A DNA stretch of 64,000 bases, taken from Rhodopirellula sp. P2. GTDB taxonomy: Bacteria; Planctomycetota; Planctomycetia; Pirellulales; Pirellulaceae. This document shows, one piece after another, positions 8,309-17,363 of the stretch (position 1 is its first letter; each line of letters opens with the position of its first letter). A program made the position numbers and the translations under genes. The DNA is taken from assembly GCF_028768465.1 (NCBI RefSeq), contig NZ_CP118225.1, positions 2,399,001 through 2,463,000 on the forward strand, in the 5' to 3' direction. The notes under the pieces were generated by a model. The model did not search any database. It was given only the letters and a program-made list of their open reading frames with translations, and was not told where the DNA came from.

Positions 8309-9883
8309 TTAGCGACTGCGGCCGGCGTCGAGGAGCTTTTGAAGTTCCTGCTGCATTTGCTTCGCTCGTTCGGGTTCGCTGTCACTCAAATCGTTCTGTT
8401 CGGCTGGATCTGACTCAAGGTTGTGAAGAGCGAATTGGGGGACTGGTTTTCGCGTCATCGACAGGTCGAAGTTGTATGACTTCTTTTGGTCGTGTCGAAC
8501 GAGTTTCCAATTGCCGACGCGGTAGCCGTAGTTGCCGATTTTTCCGTTGTCTTGTTGGACCAAGTGTTCGCGACCGGAGGCACCGGACTGATTCATCAAC
8601 GCACCGAGGACGTTTTGGCTGTCCAGGCAAGCGTCGTTGGGAAGCTCTTGCCCGACCATCGCCGCGAGACTGGCCGCAAAGTCGATGGTGCAAACCAGTT
8701 CGTCGCTGACACCGACGGGAATGGTGCCGGGCATCCGGGTGATGAATGGCGTTCGCGTGCCGCCTTCGTAAACCGTGTACTTGCCGCCTTGATAGGGGCC
8801 ATTGGGATCATGGTCGCCAAGTTTTTCATTGGCATCGTCTTTGTAGCCATCGTCCAACACAGGCCCGTTGTCGCTGCAGAACACGAGCAAGGTTTTTTCG
8901 GTCAGTCCGTTTTCTTCAAGCGACTTCATCAGCTCGCCCACGCACCAATCCAGTTCCGCGATGGCGTCGCCACGAGGTCCCAGTGCGGTGCTGCCCTGAA
9001 AGCGTTCATGCACCACTCGAGGCACGTGCAGATCGTGTGAGGCAAAGAACAGGAAGAACGGTTCGTCTTTGTGTTCGCTGATCCAGCGTTTGGATTCTGC
9101 CACCCAGCGATCCGACAAGTCTTCGTCGCGGAATCGAGCGGCGTGGCCTCCGGTGTAGAACCCAATGCGGCTGATGCCGTTGTGAATCGTGGAGTTGTGA
9201 CCGTGCGTCCAATCCATCTTCAGCGTGTCGCGATGGGTGATTCCCGTGGGGTGGTCTTGGGAGGGTTTCTTGTTGCCAACCCACAGTGGATCGGCCGGAT
9301 CCAGGTTTTCGACGTTGTGGTTGTTCACGTAGACCTGTGGCACGCGGTCGTTGGTGGTCGGAAGCAAGATGCAGTGATCGAAGCCGATCTCCAAAGGTCC
9401 TGGTTTCAGATCACCATTCCAATCTGGGCCTTCGTTCTTTTCGCCCAAGCCCAGGTGCCATTTGCCGATGACGGCAGTTTTGTAGCCGGCGTCTTGCAGC
9501 AGGCTGGCCGTTGTCGTGGTTCCAGCGGGAATCAACGCGGGGCTGTTCGGTGGCGCGATCCCGGTTCCGGGAACGCGAAACGCGTAGGTGCCAGTGAGGA
9601 ACGAATACCGGGTCGGGGTGCAGGTGGATGCCGAGCAATAGCCGCTGGTGAATTGGCAACCCTCGGATGCCATGCGATCGATGTTCGGCGTTTCCAGACC
9701 CTTGGCTCCGTAGCAACCAATGTCGCCATACCCGAGATCATCGGCCATCACGATCACCACATTGGGGCGATCGTTTGCGATGGCTTGTGAGAGCGGAAGA
9801 CAAGCAAGAGTGCACGAAACAAGAAGAAAGGAAGCCAACGAAAATTGCGGGGAAGGACCGCGGAATCGACAGGATGCTCGCAT
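8309..9883 (-). CDS. Exported type I sulfatase (formylglycine-dependent arylsulfatase family)
   Basis: 524 aa from ATG 9883; ATG 9898 is an equally possible start five codons earlier. A signal peptide covers about residues 1-37 (SLASFLLVSCTLACLPLSQAIA). The mature protein opens with NVVIVMADDLGYGDIGCYG (metal ligands D48, D49) and carries the sulfatase signature C88-T-P-T-R92 followed by SFLTGTY. Cys 88 is the residue converted to formylglycine; Thr replaces the more common Ser of C-x-P-S-R. YKTAVIGKWHLG and LLVFCSDNGP complete the active site. It hydrolyses sulfate esters, probably of algal or other polysaccharides, outside the cytoplasm (family knowledge). Sulfatases are abundant in marine planctomycetes. 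Confidence 0.92.
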   Translation of the reverse strand: MRASCRFRGPSPQFSLASFLLVSCTLACLPLSQAIANDRPNVVIVMADDLGYGDIGCYGAKGLETPNIDRMASEGCQFTSGYCSASTCTPTRYSFLTGTYAFRVPGTGIAPPNSPALIPAGTTTTASLLQDAGYKTAVIGKWHLGLGEKNEGPDWNGDLKPGPLEIGFDHCILLPTTNDRVPQVYVNNHNVENLDPADPLWVGNKKPSQDHPTGITHRDTLKMDWTHGHNSTIHNGISRIGFYTGGHAARFRDEDLSDRWVAESKRWISEHKDEPFFLFFASHDLHVPRVVHERFQGSTALGPRGDAIAELDWCVGELMKSLEENGLTEKTLLVFCSDNGPVLDDGYKDDANEKLGDHDPNGPYQGGKYTVYEGGTRTPFITRMPGTIPVGVSDELVCTIDFAASLAAMVGQELPNDACLDSQNVLGALMNQSGASGREHLVQQDNGKIGNYGYRVGNWKLVRHDQKKSYNFDLSMTRKPVPQFALHNLESDPAEQNDLSDSEPERAKQMQQELQKLLDAGRSR

Positions 9884-10425
9884 GGAGTTCGACGTCATGG
9901 CGCTGATCGGTTGGGAGGAGGATGGGGTGGGAATCCGACGCCGCATTGTACTCGCGAGCGGCAACGCAGGTACCAGTCGTGTGGGCGAAGGCATCATGTG
10001 AAGACTGGAAGGGTCGGTGGATTTTCTGCGTCTCGGCCGTTCATCGTTCCTTCGGGTCTATAGAAAGCTCCGGCCTGCTTGGCCCTTCCGTTCTTCGTGT
10101 CCCGTACAAACCAGGCCCTCTTCCAGGTCGGCCCTGTTCTACCTCCGTTCAGTTCTACCTCCGTTCAGTTCACCGTTTCCGCATTCATCATGCTTCCAGA
10201 GGGGCACGTGCCGTTGCGTCACAAGTCGATGGAATTGCGACATGGGATCGGATCTTGGATGGTTTTGAAGAAAGCGGGACAGATCGTCACGCGATCGAGG
10301 TGAAGATGGACTAAATTCATAGTCACCAGTTGTTCGTGACGTGTTGGCTTGGGTTTGAAATCGGGCTGCCGCGTGATGGTGAACGACACCTCCCATTCAT
10401 CCCACCTCGATCACACACTGAATCT
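9884..10425. other. Intergenic region, no gene seen; short tandem repeat
   Basis: 542 bp between the divergent sulfatase and ThuA genes. The only structure I see is a perfect 16-bp tandem duplication, TTCTACCTCCGTTCAG at 10137-10152 and 10153-10168. Reading frames here are open in places but look compositionally random. Promoters for both genes are expected here. Confidence 0.4.
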
Positions 10426-11598
10426 ATGAAGACTTGGCTCTCTCTGGCTTTGCTGTCTCTCGTCACTTTTCCGGTTGCCAGTTTGGCAGCGGATTCCGAT
10501 TACGCGCCGTTGGTTTACGAAGGCGAGGAAGGAATCGGAAAAGGCAAGCACATCGTGTTCATCGCCAACGATCACGAATACCGATCCGAGCAAGCCTGCC
10601 CACTGCTCGCGAAAATTCTGGCCAAGCATCACGGCTTTCGCTGCACCGTGTTGTTTGGAATCGACGAGGACGGCGAGATCAAAGCGGGGGACGCACCCGT
10701 CCCCGGAATGGAAGCCCTCAAGGATGCGGACCTGCTGTTTTTCTTCACCCGGTTCATGAAGCTGCCCGACGATCAAGTCGACCTGTTGGTGGATTACTTT
10801 GAGCGAGGTGGTCCGGTCGTGGGCGCGCGGACCTCGACTCACTGCTTCAACGGCCAAAAGGGCAAGTGGTCGAAGCTCAACTTCAACTACAGCGGTGACG
10901 ATTACCTGGGCGGTTTGGGCGAGCAGGTCTTTGGCAACACCTGGCATGCGCAACGCGGGCAAAGTCACTATGGCGGCAATCACAGTTCAAGCAGCCGGAT
11001 CACGGCGTTGGATTCAGCCAAGGAACATCCCATCATGACCGGAGTCGGCACGATGCATGGTTACAGCGGAGCGTACAAGTCTCAGCCGCCGACGGGAGCC
11101 ACGCCGTTGGTTGAAGTTCAGGTCTTGAAAACGTTTGAGCCGAGTGACGACGTCAACACGGACAAGCCCAAGGTGTCGGCCGGTTGGACTCGCGATCACT
11201 ACGTCGCGCCATCAGGCGACAAGAAAGATGCCCGCGTGGCTTACTTCTCGTTCGGCGCGTCGGAAGACTTGCTCGATGAAGACACGCGTCGTTGCTTTGC
11301 AAATGCGTGTTTGTGGGCGCTCGGGATGGAAGGCCAGATTGAACCCGAGTTGGACATGAGCTTGGTCGGCTCGTTTGTTCCAACGCCGTTCACCACCGGT
11401 GCGTTCTACCGCGACCATGTGCGTCCCTCTGAGCTTGCCGCTTGGGACAGCGAGATCATGCCGACCGATCATGAAATGGGCGGCATGGACAATCCCAAGA
11501 TGGTTCGGAAGATGGGATCCGCTTTGAAGGCACGTCCCAAACTGCGACAGCAACTCGCCGAAAAGTATCCCGAACTGTTTGCCGAACCGGTCAAGTGA
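10426..11598 (+). CDS. Secreted ThuA-domain (trehalose-utilisation-like) protein
   Basis: 390 aa. ATG 10426 begins a signal peptide ending near SLA-ADSDYAP; upstream in-frame codons look non-coding. The domain follows: HIVFIANDHEYRSEQACP, DADLLFFFTRFMKLPDDQ, YFERGGPVVGARTSTHCFN, then W-H-A-Q and a histidine-containing GWTRDHY segment before a final FANACLWALGMEGQIE. These are typical of ThuA-like glutamine-amidotransferase-fold proteins, which in planctomycetes are often exported and sit near sulfatases and glycoside-degrading genes. The reaction is unknown. The last 60 residues (PFTTGAFYRDHVRPSELAAW) form an extra C-terminal extension. Confidence 0.85.
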   Translation: MKTWLSLALLSLVTFPVASLAADSDYAPLVYEGEEGIGKGKHIVFIANDHEYRSEQACPLLAKILAKHHGFRCTVLFGIDEDGEIKAGDAPVPGMEALKDADLLFFFTRFMKLPDDQVDLLVDYFERGGPVVGARTSTHCFNGQKGKWSKLNFNYSGDDYLGGLGEQVFGNTWHAQRGQSHYGGNHSSSSRITALDSAKEHPIMTGVGTMHGYSGAYKSQPPTGATPLVEVQVLKTFEPSDDVNTDKPKVSAGWTRDHYVAPSGDKKDARVAYFSFGASEDLLDEDTRRCFANACLWALGMEGQIEPELDMSLVGSFVPTPFTTGAFYRDHVRPSELAAWDSEIMPTDHEMGGMDNPKMVRKMGSALKARPKLRQQLAEKYPELFAEPVK

Positions 11599-11698
11599 GC
11601 GGGCCGGCAAAGTGAGATCGAACCACGTGAACAACAAGTGACGTCGCGGGAGGACGCGAGCCCTCCGGTTTCTCACCGGGCGGCTTGCGCCGCACCGC

Positions 11699-11825
11699 TA
11701 AGCAGGCACGCAGGTGTCATCGGGTATGTGAGCCGTTGGCGTTAGCCACGGTTTTCACGCGCAACCGGGGCGAACGCCCAAACGGCTCACATGGTTGTGC
11801 CCGATCATTCCAGCTGACCTGCTTA
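11699..11825. repeat. 127-bp long imperfect palindrome (intergenic repeat family)
   Basis: The arms read outward from the centre: GTGAGCCGTTGGCGTTAGCC (11728-11747) against the complement in 11767-11790 (GGGCGAACGCCCAAACGGCT plus CAC), and they extend outward to TAAGCAGG (11699-11706) and CCTGCTTA (11818-11825) with several mismatches. A half copy of the right arm lies at 28581-28635. The rest of the 350-bp gap between the ThuA gene and the TolC-like gene holds nothing else I can name. Confidence 0.7.
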
Positions 11826-11948
11826 ACAGAGTCGCTTTGGGTTCACGCGTTGCTTTGGCCAACAACGTGAGTGACGCCGTGTCTTTGCAACCGTTGCCGG
11901 TTGCAAAGACCACAGGCTCGAGCCGGATGCGACCCGCGGGGCGTTGAA

Positions 11949-14696
11949 TCAGAATCCAAAGATGGGTTCTTTGGGTTGCTCTTTCAACGGCATGCCGCAA
12001 TCAGGAGTGGGGCACAACGCGTTGGAGGTTGTGACGCCGCAGTCGATCAGGCCTCCTTCGGACGTGCCCACCAGACCCAGCAGGAATTCCGGCTCGATTG
12101 GGCCTGGATCAATCCAGAGTCCGTCGGACGTCAGTTCCATGGTTCCGAGATCCAAGTCGAGACCACGGCGAACGACTTCGAAGTTCACAAAGATGTTCAG
12201 CAACGAGTTTTGTGAATCCAGCAAGTCACCCAGTGCCGAGATCGTATCGCGAGCGGCGGTCGGGCCGCTGTTCAAGCCGCGGGCATCTCGGAAGGATCGA
12301 ATGTCTTCGTTGAGTTCCAATTGGTTGGCTGCGATCCGGACGGATTGGCGTCCCAGTTCAAAGTTGATCCGGTTGGCTTGCAGTTGGCGAATGCTGGAAC
12401 GCAGACCTTGCCACACGCTGTCTTCGAAGTTGTAGTACGACCGTTTGGCTTGCTCGTATTCAATCAAGGCTTGCCGGTAGGTGTTGCGTTCTTGCAAGCG
12501 AGTGATTGGGGCGTCCCAACGAAGCCCAAGCCGGAGGCTGGTGTTGTCATTGTTGGGAAGATCGGTCACCGCGGATTGACTGACACCGCCGGAGACGACC
12601 AGGTCCAAGTCGCTTTCAAGATCGTCGGCAAAGAATTCAATTCGGCGGAACGTGTCCACCAGGGCTGCCCGAGCATTGGCCCAGTCACGACGGTTCACGC
12701 GAGCGATCTGGAGTGCTTCGGCAGGGTTGATTTCGACTTCGGGAAGCAGCAGCGATTCCACTCGCGAGCGGGCTTGAATCAACTGCAACGCCAGGACGTC
12801 TTCGCCCAGGTTCGCCAGCAAGTCTTGGCTGGCCAGAATCACTTCATTGCGAACTTGAACAGCGATTTCAACGCTGTTCTCGGATCGTGGTCCGGTTTGC
12901 AGGAACACATCGATTTGGTCATTGAGTTGATCCACCGCCGCCTTGTAGGCATCCAGACGACTGGCGATTTCATTGAACTGCGATTCCAGTTCTTCGCCGA
13001 GTTCGAGCACGGGTTCGAGGTCGAAGATGGATTCGTCAACGGTTTCGATTCCCAGCAACGAACACACGGTGGCTTGTTCTTCGCGGTACAGTTCCAGCAA
13101 TGAATCGGTTTGGCTGCGACGTTCCGGAATGAGCTCCGCCAACTGCTTGAGATCGGCTTCCACGCGGGGCAAGTCTTCGGCGATCAAATCACCCGTGAAT
13201 TTCGACAACGGTTCGACCGAGGATCGAAGTTGTTCGATCAAGCGAATCGTGGTTTCGTCCCACTGGAGTTTGGTTTCCGGCAGTCCGGTCTCTTCGTTGA
13301 TCGTCGTTTCGCTGGATTCCAACAATCCGATGTTGATCTCGCCCACTGCCAAGCGGACATCAATCAGTTCTTCACGGCGACTTCGCAGGGTTCGGTCGAT
13401 CAGTTCGAAACGTTCCAGCATCGGGTCGTTGATTTCGACACAGATGTAAGGTGGCAATCCAAGGTCACGCAGGAAGGAGTCGACCGAGTTTTGGTAGCCA
13501 ACGCGACGCGAAACCAAGGAGCTTTGCGAGCTCAGCAGAGCGGATCGTGCTTGCGCGATTTGCAGTCGCTGGCGAATGATGGCTTCAGGGTCATCGGGAA
13601 TGGTGGTCAGCAATTCGATCAGCGTGTTGTCGAGAATGACCAGGTTCTCGCCGAGGCGAGCGATGTTCTCTTCCAGGTTGCGGATTTGCAGTTGGTCTTG
13701 AAGCAGACCGATGAACCCACCGGCCTGTGGCACGCCGGTCCCTCCACCGCCGCCCAGATTGGCGAAGCCAGAATCAAACCCGGTGAAGGCACCCGTGTTG
13801 GCGGAGAACGTACCGCCGGAGCGACTGACGCTGCTGTCGTTGTTGCGTCCCGTGACGATTTCCAAGTAGAAACCGCGACGGAATCGTTCGAAGTTGCGAA
13901 CGTTGGCAAGCAGCCGACGTTCCGACAACGTCAACAGTTCCATGATGCGATCGCGACCCGCACCTCGTAGCAAGGGTTGCAACAAGGTGAAGTCGAGTAC
14001 CGTGGACGTCGTCGCCGTGTCGGGACCATTCAGGTTCCAGACAATCTCGTTGGCAAAGTTCACCAGCAGGTTGGCACCCGTCGCGAATTGCCGACGCAGG
14101 GCCGCGTCCCCGCCAACGCTGGTGACGGAATCGGAATCACGGAAGGCTCCGAAGCGTCGATCATTCTGGCTGAACGAAGCCCCGGCACCGGCGAAGTATT
14201 GGGTGTCGAACTGAAACCGCTGGCTCGAGACATCCAGTGCGGACAGATACAGCTGTTCCATCTGACGTTGGTAATCAGGGGAGTGCAGCAGGGCGATTTT
14301 GACCGCGTTCTCTGAGTTGAGTTCGAGGATCCCGTCGTCATTGAGCGGAAGGAACTGCCACCAGTCTGGACTTTCGGCGGCGTTGGTCAGTCCATTGGCT
14401 TCCCACATCGGGTAGCCGCGTCGGCCATCCACGCACTGCATGTACCGATTCGAGGCCGGGTCATCCAGCGGCATCGGTTGGAAGTCGAGGTCAAATGGGT
14501 TGTACATCCGGCTGCGTCGGTCCAGTTCGATCCGCAAGGGCGCGTTGACCGGGCGTGACACGTGGGAGGCTTTCTCGTCCATCAACGCGTAGGCTTCGTT
14601 GTCTGCCTGTTTGCGATAGTGAGGGCGGTTGCACCCCATCGCCGCTGGCAAGAGAACGGATCCGGTTAGTAGCCAAATGGACAGTGTTTTTCGCAT
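11949..14696 (-). CDS. TolC-like outer membrane efflux lipoprotein, about twice the usual length
   Basis: 915 aa from ATG 14696 (a GTG two codons earlier is possible). Signal peptide with lipobox ending at C22 (LLPAAMGCNR), so a lipoprotein. The N-terminal half has NAVKIALLHSPDYQRQMEQLYLSALDVSSQRF and the C-terminal half ALQIARVNRRDWANARAALVDTFRRIEF, DLVVSGG, LRLGLRWDAPI and NTYRQALIEYEQAKRSYY: the two tandem hairpin and barrel-strand repeats of the TolC/OEP family. Between them (about residues 330-660) lies a long helical, Leu/Glu-rich insert. It would form the outer-membrane duct of an efflux or type I secretion system; no pump genes are adjacent. The last residues are Gly/Cys/Pro-rich (GCGMP-like tail LCPTPDCGMPL). 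Confidence 0.85.
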   Translation of the reverse strand: MRKTLSIWLLTGSVLLPAAMGCNRPHYRKQADNEAYALMDEKASHVSRPVNAPLRIELDRRSRMYNPFDLDFQPMPLDDPASNRYMQCVDGRRGYPMWEANGLTNAAESPDWWQFLPLNDDGILELNSENAVKIALLHSPDYQRQMEQLYLSALDVSSQRFQFDTQYFAGAGASFSQNDRRFGAFRDSDSVTSVGGDAALRRQFATGANLLVNFANEIVWNLNGPDTATTSTVLDFTLLQPLLRGAGRDRIMELLTLSERRLLANVRNFERFRRGFYLEIVTGRNNDSSVSRSGGTFSANTGAFTGFDSGFANLGGGGGTGVPQAGGFIGLLQDQLQIRNLEENIARLGENLVILDNTLIELLTTIPDDPEAIIRQRLQIAQARSALLSSQSSLVSRRVGYQNSVDSFLRDLGLPPYICVEINDPMLERFELIDRTLRSRREELIDVRLAVGEINIGLLESSETTINEETGLPETKLQWDETTIRLIEQLRSSVEPLSKFTGDLIAEDLPRVEADLKQLAELIPERRSQTDSLLELYREEQATVCSLLGIETVDESIFDLEPVLELGEELESQFNEIASRLDAYKAAVDQLNDQIDVFLQTGPRSENSVEIAVQVRNEVILASQDLLANLGEDVLALQLIQARSRVESLLLPEVEINPAEALQIARVNRRDWANARAALVDTFRRIEFFADDLESDLDLVVSGGVSQSAVTDLPNNDNTSLRLGLRWDAPITRLQERNTYRQALIEYEQAKRSYYNFEDSVWQGLRSSIRQLQANRINFELGRQSVRIAANQLELNEDIRSFRDARGLNSGPTAARDTISALGDLLDSQNSLLNIFVNFEVVRRGLDLDLGTMELTSDGLWIDPGPIEPEFLLGLVGTSEGGLIDCGVTTSNALCPTPDCGMPLKEQPKEPIFGF

Positions 14697-15017
14697 CGTC
14701 ACGATCGATCGCCTTCCGAGACCTGGATGTTCGACACACGTCTCGCGTTCGATACGGACGTGTTCACAGGATCATTTCGGACGATCTGGCCGATCGGCTT
14801 GACCGGCAAGTCGGTGCAAACCGCTCGAACCGCTTCAATCCGCGCCCCGTCGTGAGGGATGTTCCGGTTGTACCGATCGGATGGTCACGGGAATCGACAC
14901 GGACGACCGGAACGGAAAAGTTGATGAAAATTCTCCAAGCTGGCGTTGGACTGGATTAAGCTAGCCCGTCAAGGATCCCTCTTTGGTAGTTCTGCCGCTT
15001 CTCAATCAATTGCTCTG
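14697..15017. other. Divergent intergenic region, no gene seen
   Basis: 321 bp between the TolC-like gene (-) and the coiled-coil protein gene (+). No ORF of protein-like composition, no strong hairpin and no obvious repeat. It must contain the promoters for both directions. Confidence 0.4.
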
Positions 15018-16484
15018 ATGCAGTACGTACTTCTTCTCGTTCTGATAGTTGTCGTCATCGCCCAGGCCATTTTGGTCTGGAAAGCGGCGCCTCATTGGCG
15101 GTGGTACCAGATCACTCCCGTCGTCATCACGACGATTTTGGCTGTGATTTTCGTCTTCCCCGTGGCTGGAGCGCTGAAAAGTCGTTCTGAATGGCACAAA
15201 GTCAAAGAGGAGCTCGAGTCCAGGCTGGCCTCGGTCGAGGCGGAGCAATTGGAATTGCGGTATGGCAATCCCAATGACCCGTTGTCGGGCGAAGGTGTCC
15301 TGCCAATGGCCCAGAAATTGGCCAAGTTGGGCACCGAAGCTGGTCGGCGGTGGCGTGGACTGCGTCTCGCCAATGCCGATTTCAACAATGGTGGCCAAAT
15401 TGTCTTGTCTGCCCCCCAACAGGAAGTTCCCGTTGATGGGCTGCCACCCGAGGAAGCGGACGAAGGCGAAGCCGCACTGGCTCCTTTGCCACTGATTCCA
15501 GATGGCTTGGTCGTCTACGGGTTCGCCGAAGGCCCACAACCCAATTTGAATGTTCCCGTTCCGATTTTCTATCTGGGCGAATACCGAGTGACGGCGACCT
15601 CACCGACTCAGGTGACGTTGCAGCCGACCGCTCCCCTGTTGCCGCAGCAGCGTCAGGCCATCGAAAGCCGCCAAGCGGTCAGTTGGTCCGTTTACGAATT
15701 GCTGCCGCTTGATGGGCACGAGCCCTTTGTGGCGGAGGGCAGTGTCGAAGACGACAACAATGTGTTTGGCCGAATCGACGACGAATTGGTCAGCCGTTTG
15801 CTCAGCAACCAGATTTCAGAGCAGTCGCGAGCCGAGTACCTCCGCGACGGAACACGGTCTTTGCCCGATGACGAACCATTGAGCAAATGGGTCAAAATCG
15901 AGTTCATCAAGAATCATGAGATCGTCGTCGACAGCCCCGACCAACGCGGTGCTTTGGATGGTGGATTCTTTGACGGCAGCGGACGTGCGGTCGACAGTCG
16001 GCTGCAGCAGGGTGATTCTGGCAAGGTCAAATTCTCCAAAGACGATCTGTTGGTCGTCAAAGAGGAAGCTGCGGATGCGTTGATCGATGAAGGTGTCGCT
16101 CGCCTGATCGACACCTATTACATTCGGCCTTTGAACGATTATCGCTTTGTTTTGCGACGAATTCGGCTGCGTTTGGCGGAATTGAGCACGCGAACTCAAG
16201 AGCTGACTTACGAGAACGAAGTGCTTCAACGGGCAATCGATGCGACCGTGACGATGACCGCGGCAGCTCAAGGTGAGAAGCTGAAGTTGGAGCAAGATTT
16301 CGAGCAAACCGAAGTCGAACGCAAGTCCTTGGAAGCCTACAACGCCAACTTGGCCAGCCAGCTCAAGGAAACCCGTCAGCGATTGGTCAAGCTTTATCGC
16401 AGCAACCAGCAACTCGAGAAAGAGTTGCGGATGTTCCACGAATCAATCGTCAGCTCTGGCGAATCACTCACCTCCGCTCGCTAG
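15018..16484 (+). CDS. Hypothetical membrane-anchored coiled-coil protein
   Basis: 488 aa, no family recognised. ATG 15018 starts directly with a transmembrane helix (YVLLLVLIVVVIAQAILVW), followed by a second one (ITPVVITTILAVIFVFPVAGAL), so the rest is placed on one side of the membrane. Residues about 60-80 and 390-480 are coiled coils (EELESRLASVEAEQLELR; TQELTYENEVLQRAIDATV, LKETRQRLVKLYRSNQQLEKELR). The middle is beta-rich with GLVVYGFAEG and IFYLGEYRVTATSPTQVTL, perhaps an Ig-like domain. It is transcribed away from the TolC-like gene; a structural or scaffold role is only a guess. Confidence 0.75.
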   Translation: MQYVLLLVLIVVVIAQAILVWKAAPHWRWYQITPVVITTILAVIFVFPVAGALKSRSEWHKVKEELESRLASVEAEQLELRYGNPNDPLSGEGVLPMAQKLAKLGTEAGRRWRGLRLANADFNNGGQIVLSAPQQEVPVDGLPPEEADEGEAALAPLPLIPDGLVVYGFAEGPQPNLNVPVPIFYLGEYRVTATSPTQVTLQPTAPLLPQQRQAIESRQAVSWSVYELLPLDGHEPFVAEGSVEDDNNVFGRIDDELVSRLLSNQISEQSRAEYLRDGTRSLPDDEPLSKWVKIEFIKNHEIVVDSPDQRGALDGGFFDGSGRAVDSRLQQGDSGKVKFSKDDLLVVKEEAADALIDEGVARLIDTYYIRPLNDYRFVLRRIRLRLAELSTRTQELTYENEVLQRAIDATVTMTAAAQGEKLKLEQDFEQTEVERKSLEAYNANLASQLKETRQRLVKLYRSNQQLEKELRMFHESIVSSGESLTSAR

Positions 16485-16529
16485 AGTTTGTGAGTCGATC
16501 GATCCCGCTTTTCAGTGGGTTTCTGCCTA

Positions 16530-16634
16530 CTGAACCTCTCCCAAATCGAAGTTGGGGGGCGAGTGACGCCGTTCAGGCGTACGCGAGGGTGAGGGCCTAG
16601 CATGGGAAGTGGCTCGCACTGCCCTGGGCTGCGA
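16530..16634. repeat. Repeat segment, copy also at 25267-25363
   Basis: The stretch with ACGCCGTTCAGGCGTACG and CAGCATGGGAAG-like cores (AGCATGGGAAGTGGCTCGCA here) reappears in the same orientation at 25267-25363 with scattered mismatches. It includes the small palindrome CGCCGTTCAGGCG. It begins the 880-bp repeat-filled gap between the coiled-coil gene and folD. Confidence 0.6.
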
Positions 16635-16696
16635 AATGTTTGCCCTTGGCGTTCCGATAGCGAATGCAATTTTTCTTCCGGCTTCTGTCTTTCTTC

Positions 16697-16891
16697 ATCC
16701 CGGTAGGGATTTCAGATGGTAGCCGGGGGTCGCTGCGTCGCAGCGTACCCCCGGAAAACGAGCTTCCATAAAACTCTCCATCCCGCCGTGGCCAATGGCC
16801 ACGGCGGGATGGAGAGTGGTGGCGTGGGGGGCGTGTCCATCGGTGGCGCTATCGCTTACCGACGGCTACCATCTGACATCCCTACCGGGAT
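16697..16891. repeat. 195-bp nested palindromic element
   Basis: Outer arms 16697-16725 and 16863-16891 are inverted copies differing at one of 29 positions (core GGTAGGGATTTCAGATGGTA). Inside, 16773-16817 is a perfect palindrome with 22-bp arms around a single central base (core CCGCCGTGGCCAATGGCCAC). Between the arms are further G- and C-rich short complements (CCGGGGGT and ACCCCCGG). No ORF. Confidence 0.8.
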
Positions 16892-16948
16892 GAAAACTTG
16901 CGCAAACGAATACGCTCCACAACACCAAGCCTTTCGCGGTCCAGCACC

Positions 16949-17342
16949 GCCCTCCCCCGGAAATCTCGCTGAACGCTCGCTTTCCGACCCCTCCCGCTGC
17001 AGAGGTCGTGCAGTTTTTAAGTAACGTGTTGCCAAGCGTTTATGATCACCCTCCCTTGGGACGTTCGAAAAATAAATGGTGGCGGGCGTCTGGGTATCGC
17101 CCCGGATGGGGCCGTCATGCTTAGCCCGGGGCGGAAGCCCCGAGAGACCGATGCCGGAAAACAAACGGTCGCCCCGGATGGAGCCGTCGTGGGAGTTGGG
17201 GGCGTCCCTCGCTCACGCTTCGGGTTGTGATTGGTGGTTGCTGCAGAAACCCGCCAAAACCCAGCGCCAGAAAACTGCACGAGCTCCTTCGTCGGGCGGG
17301 GGTCTCACGACGTTACGAGCACGGCGATTGGAAACGGCACGA
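16949..17342. repeat. Mosaic intergenic repeat, copy 1 (central cassette in forward orientation)
   Basis: Three blocks are shared with 25358-25750. Flank A (16949-17018) and flank C (17271-17342) match the second copy in the same orientation, but the central block (about 17023-17268, with core GGCGGGCGTCTGGGTATCGC) matches it in the opposite orientation. The central block is bounded by inverted repeats GTCGTGCAGTTTT (17005-17017) and AAAACTGCACGAG (17271-17283). Confidence 0.75.
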
Positions 17343-17363
17343 GCTCGTCACGGGGCAGGTTCG

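Noticed and set aside
10330-10425. Longer N-terminus for the ThuA protein
   Set aside because: The extra residues precede a complete signal peptide and look non-coding.
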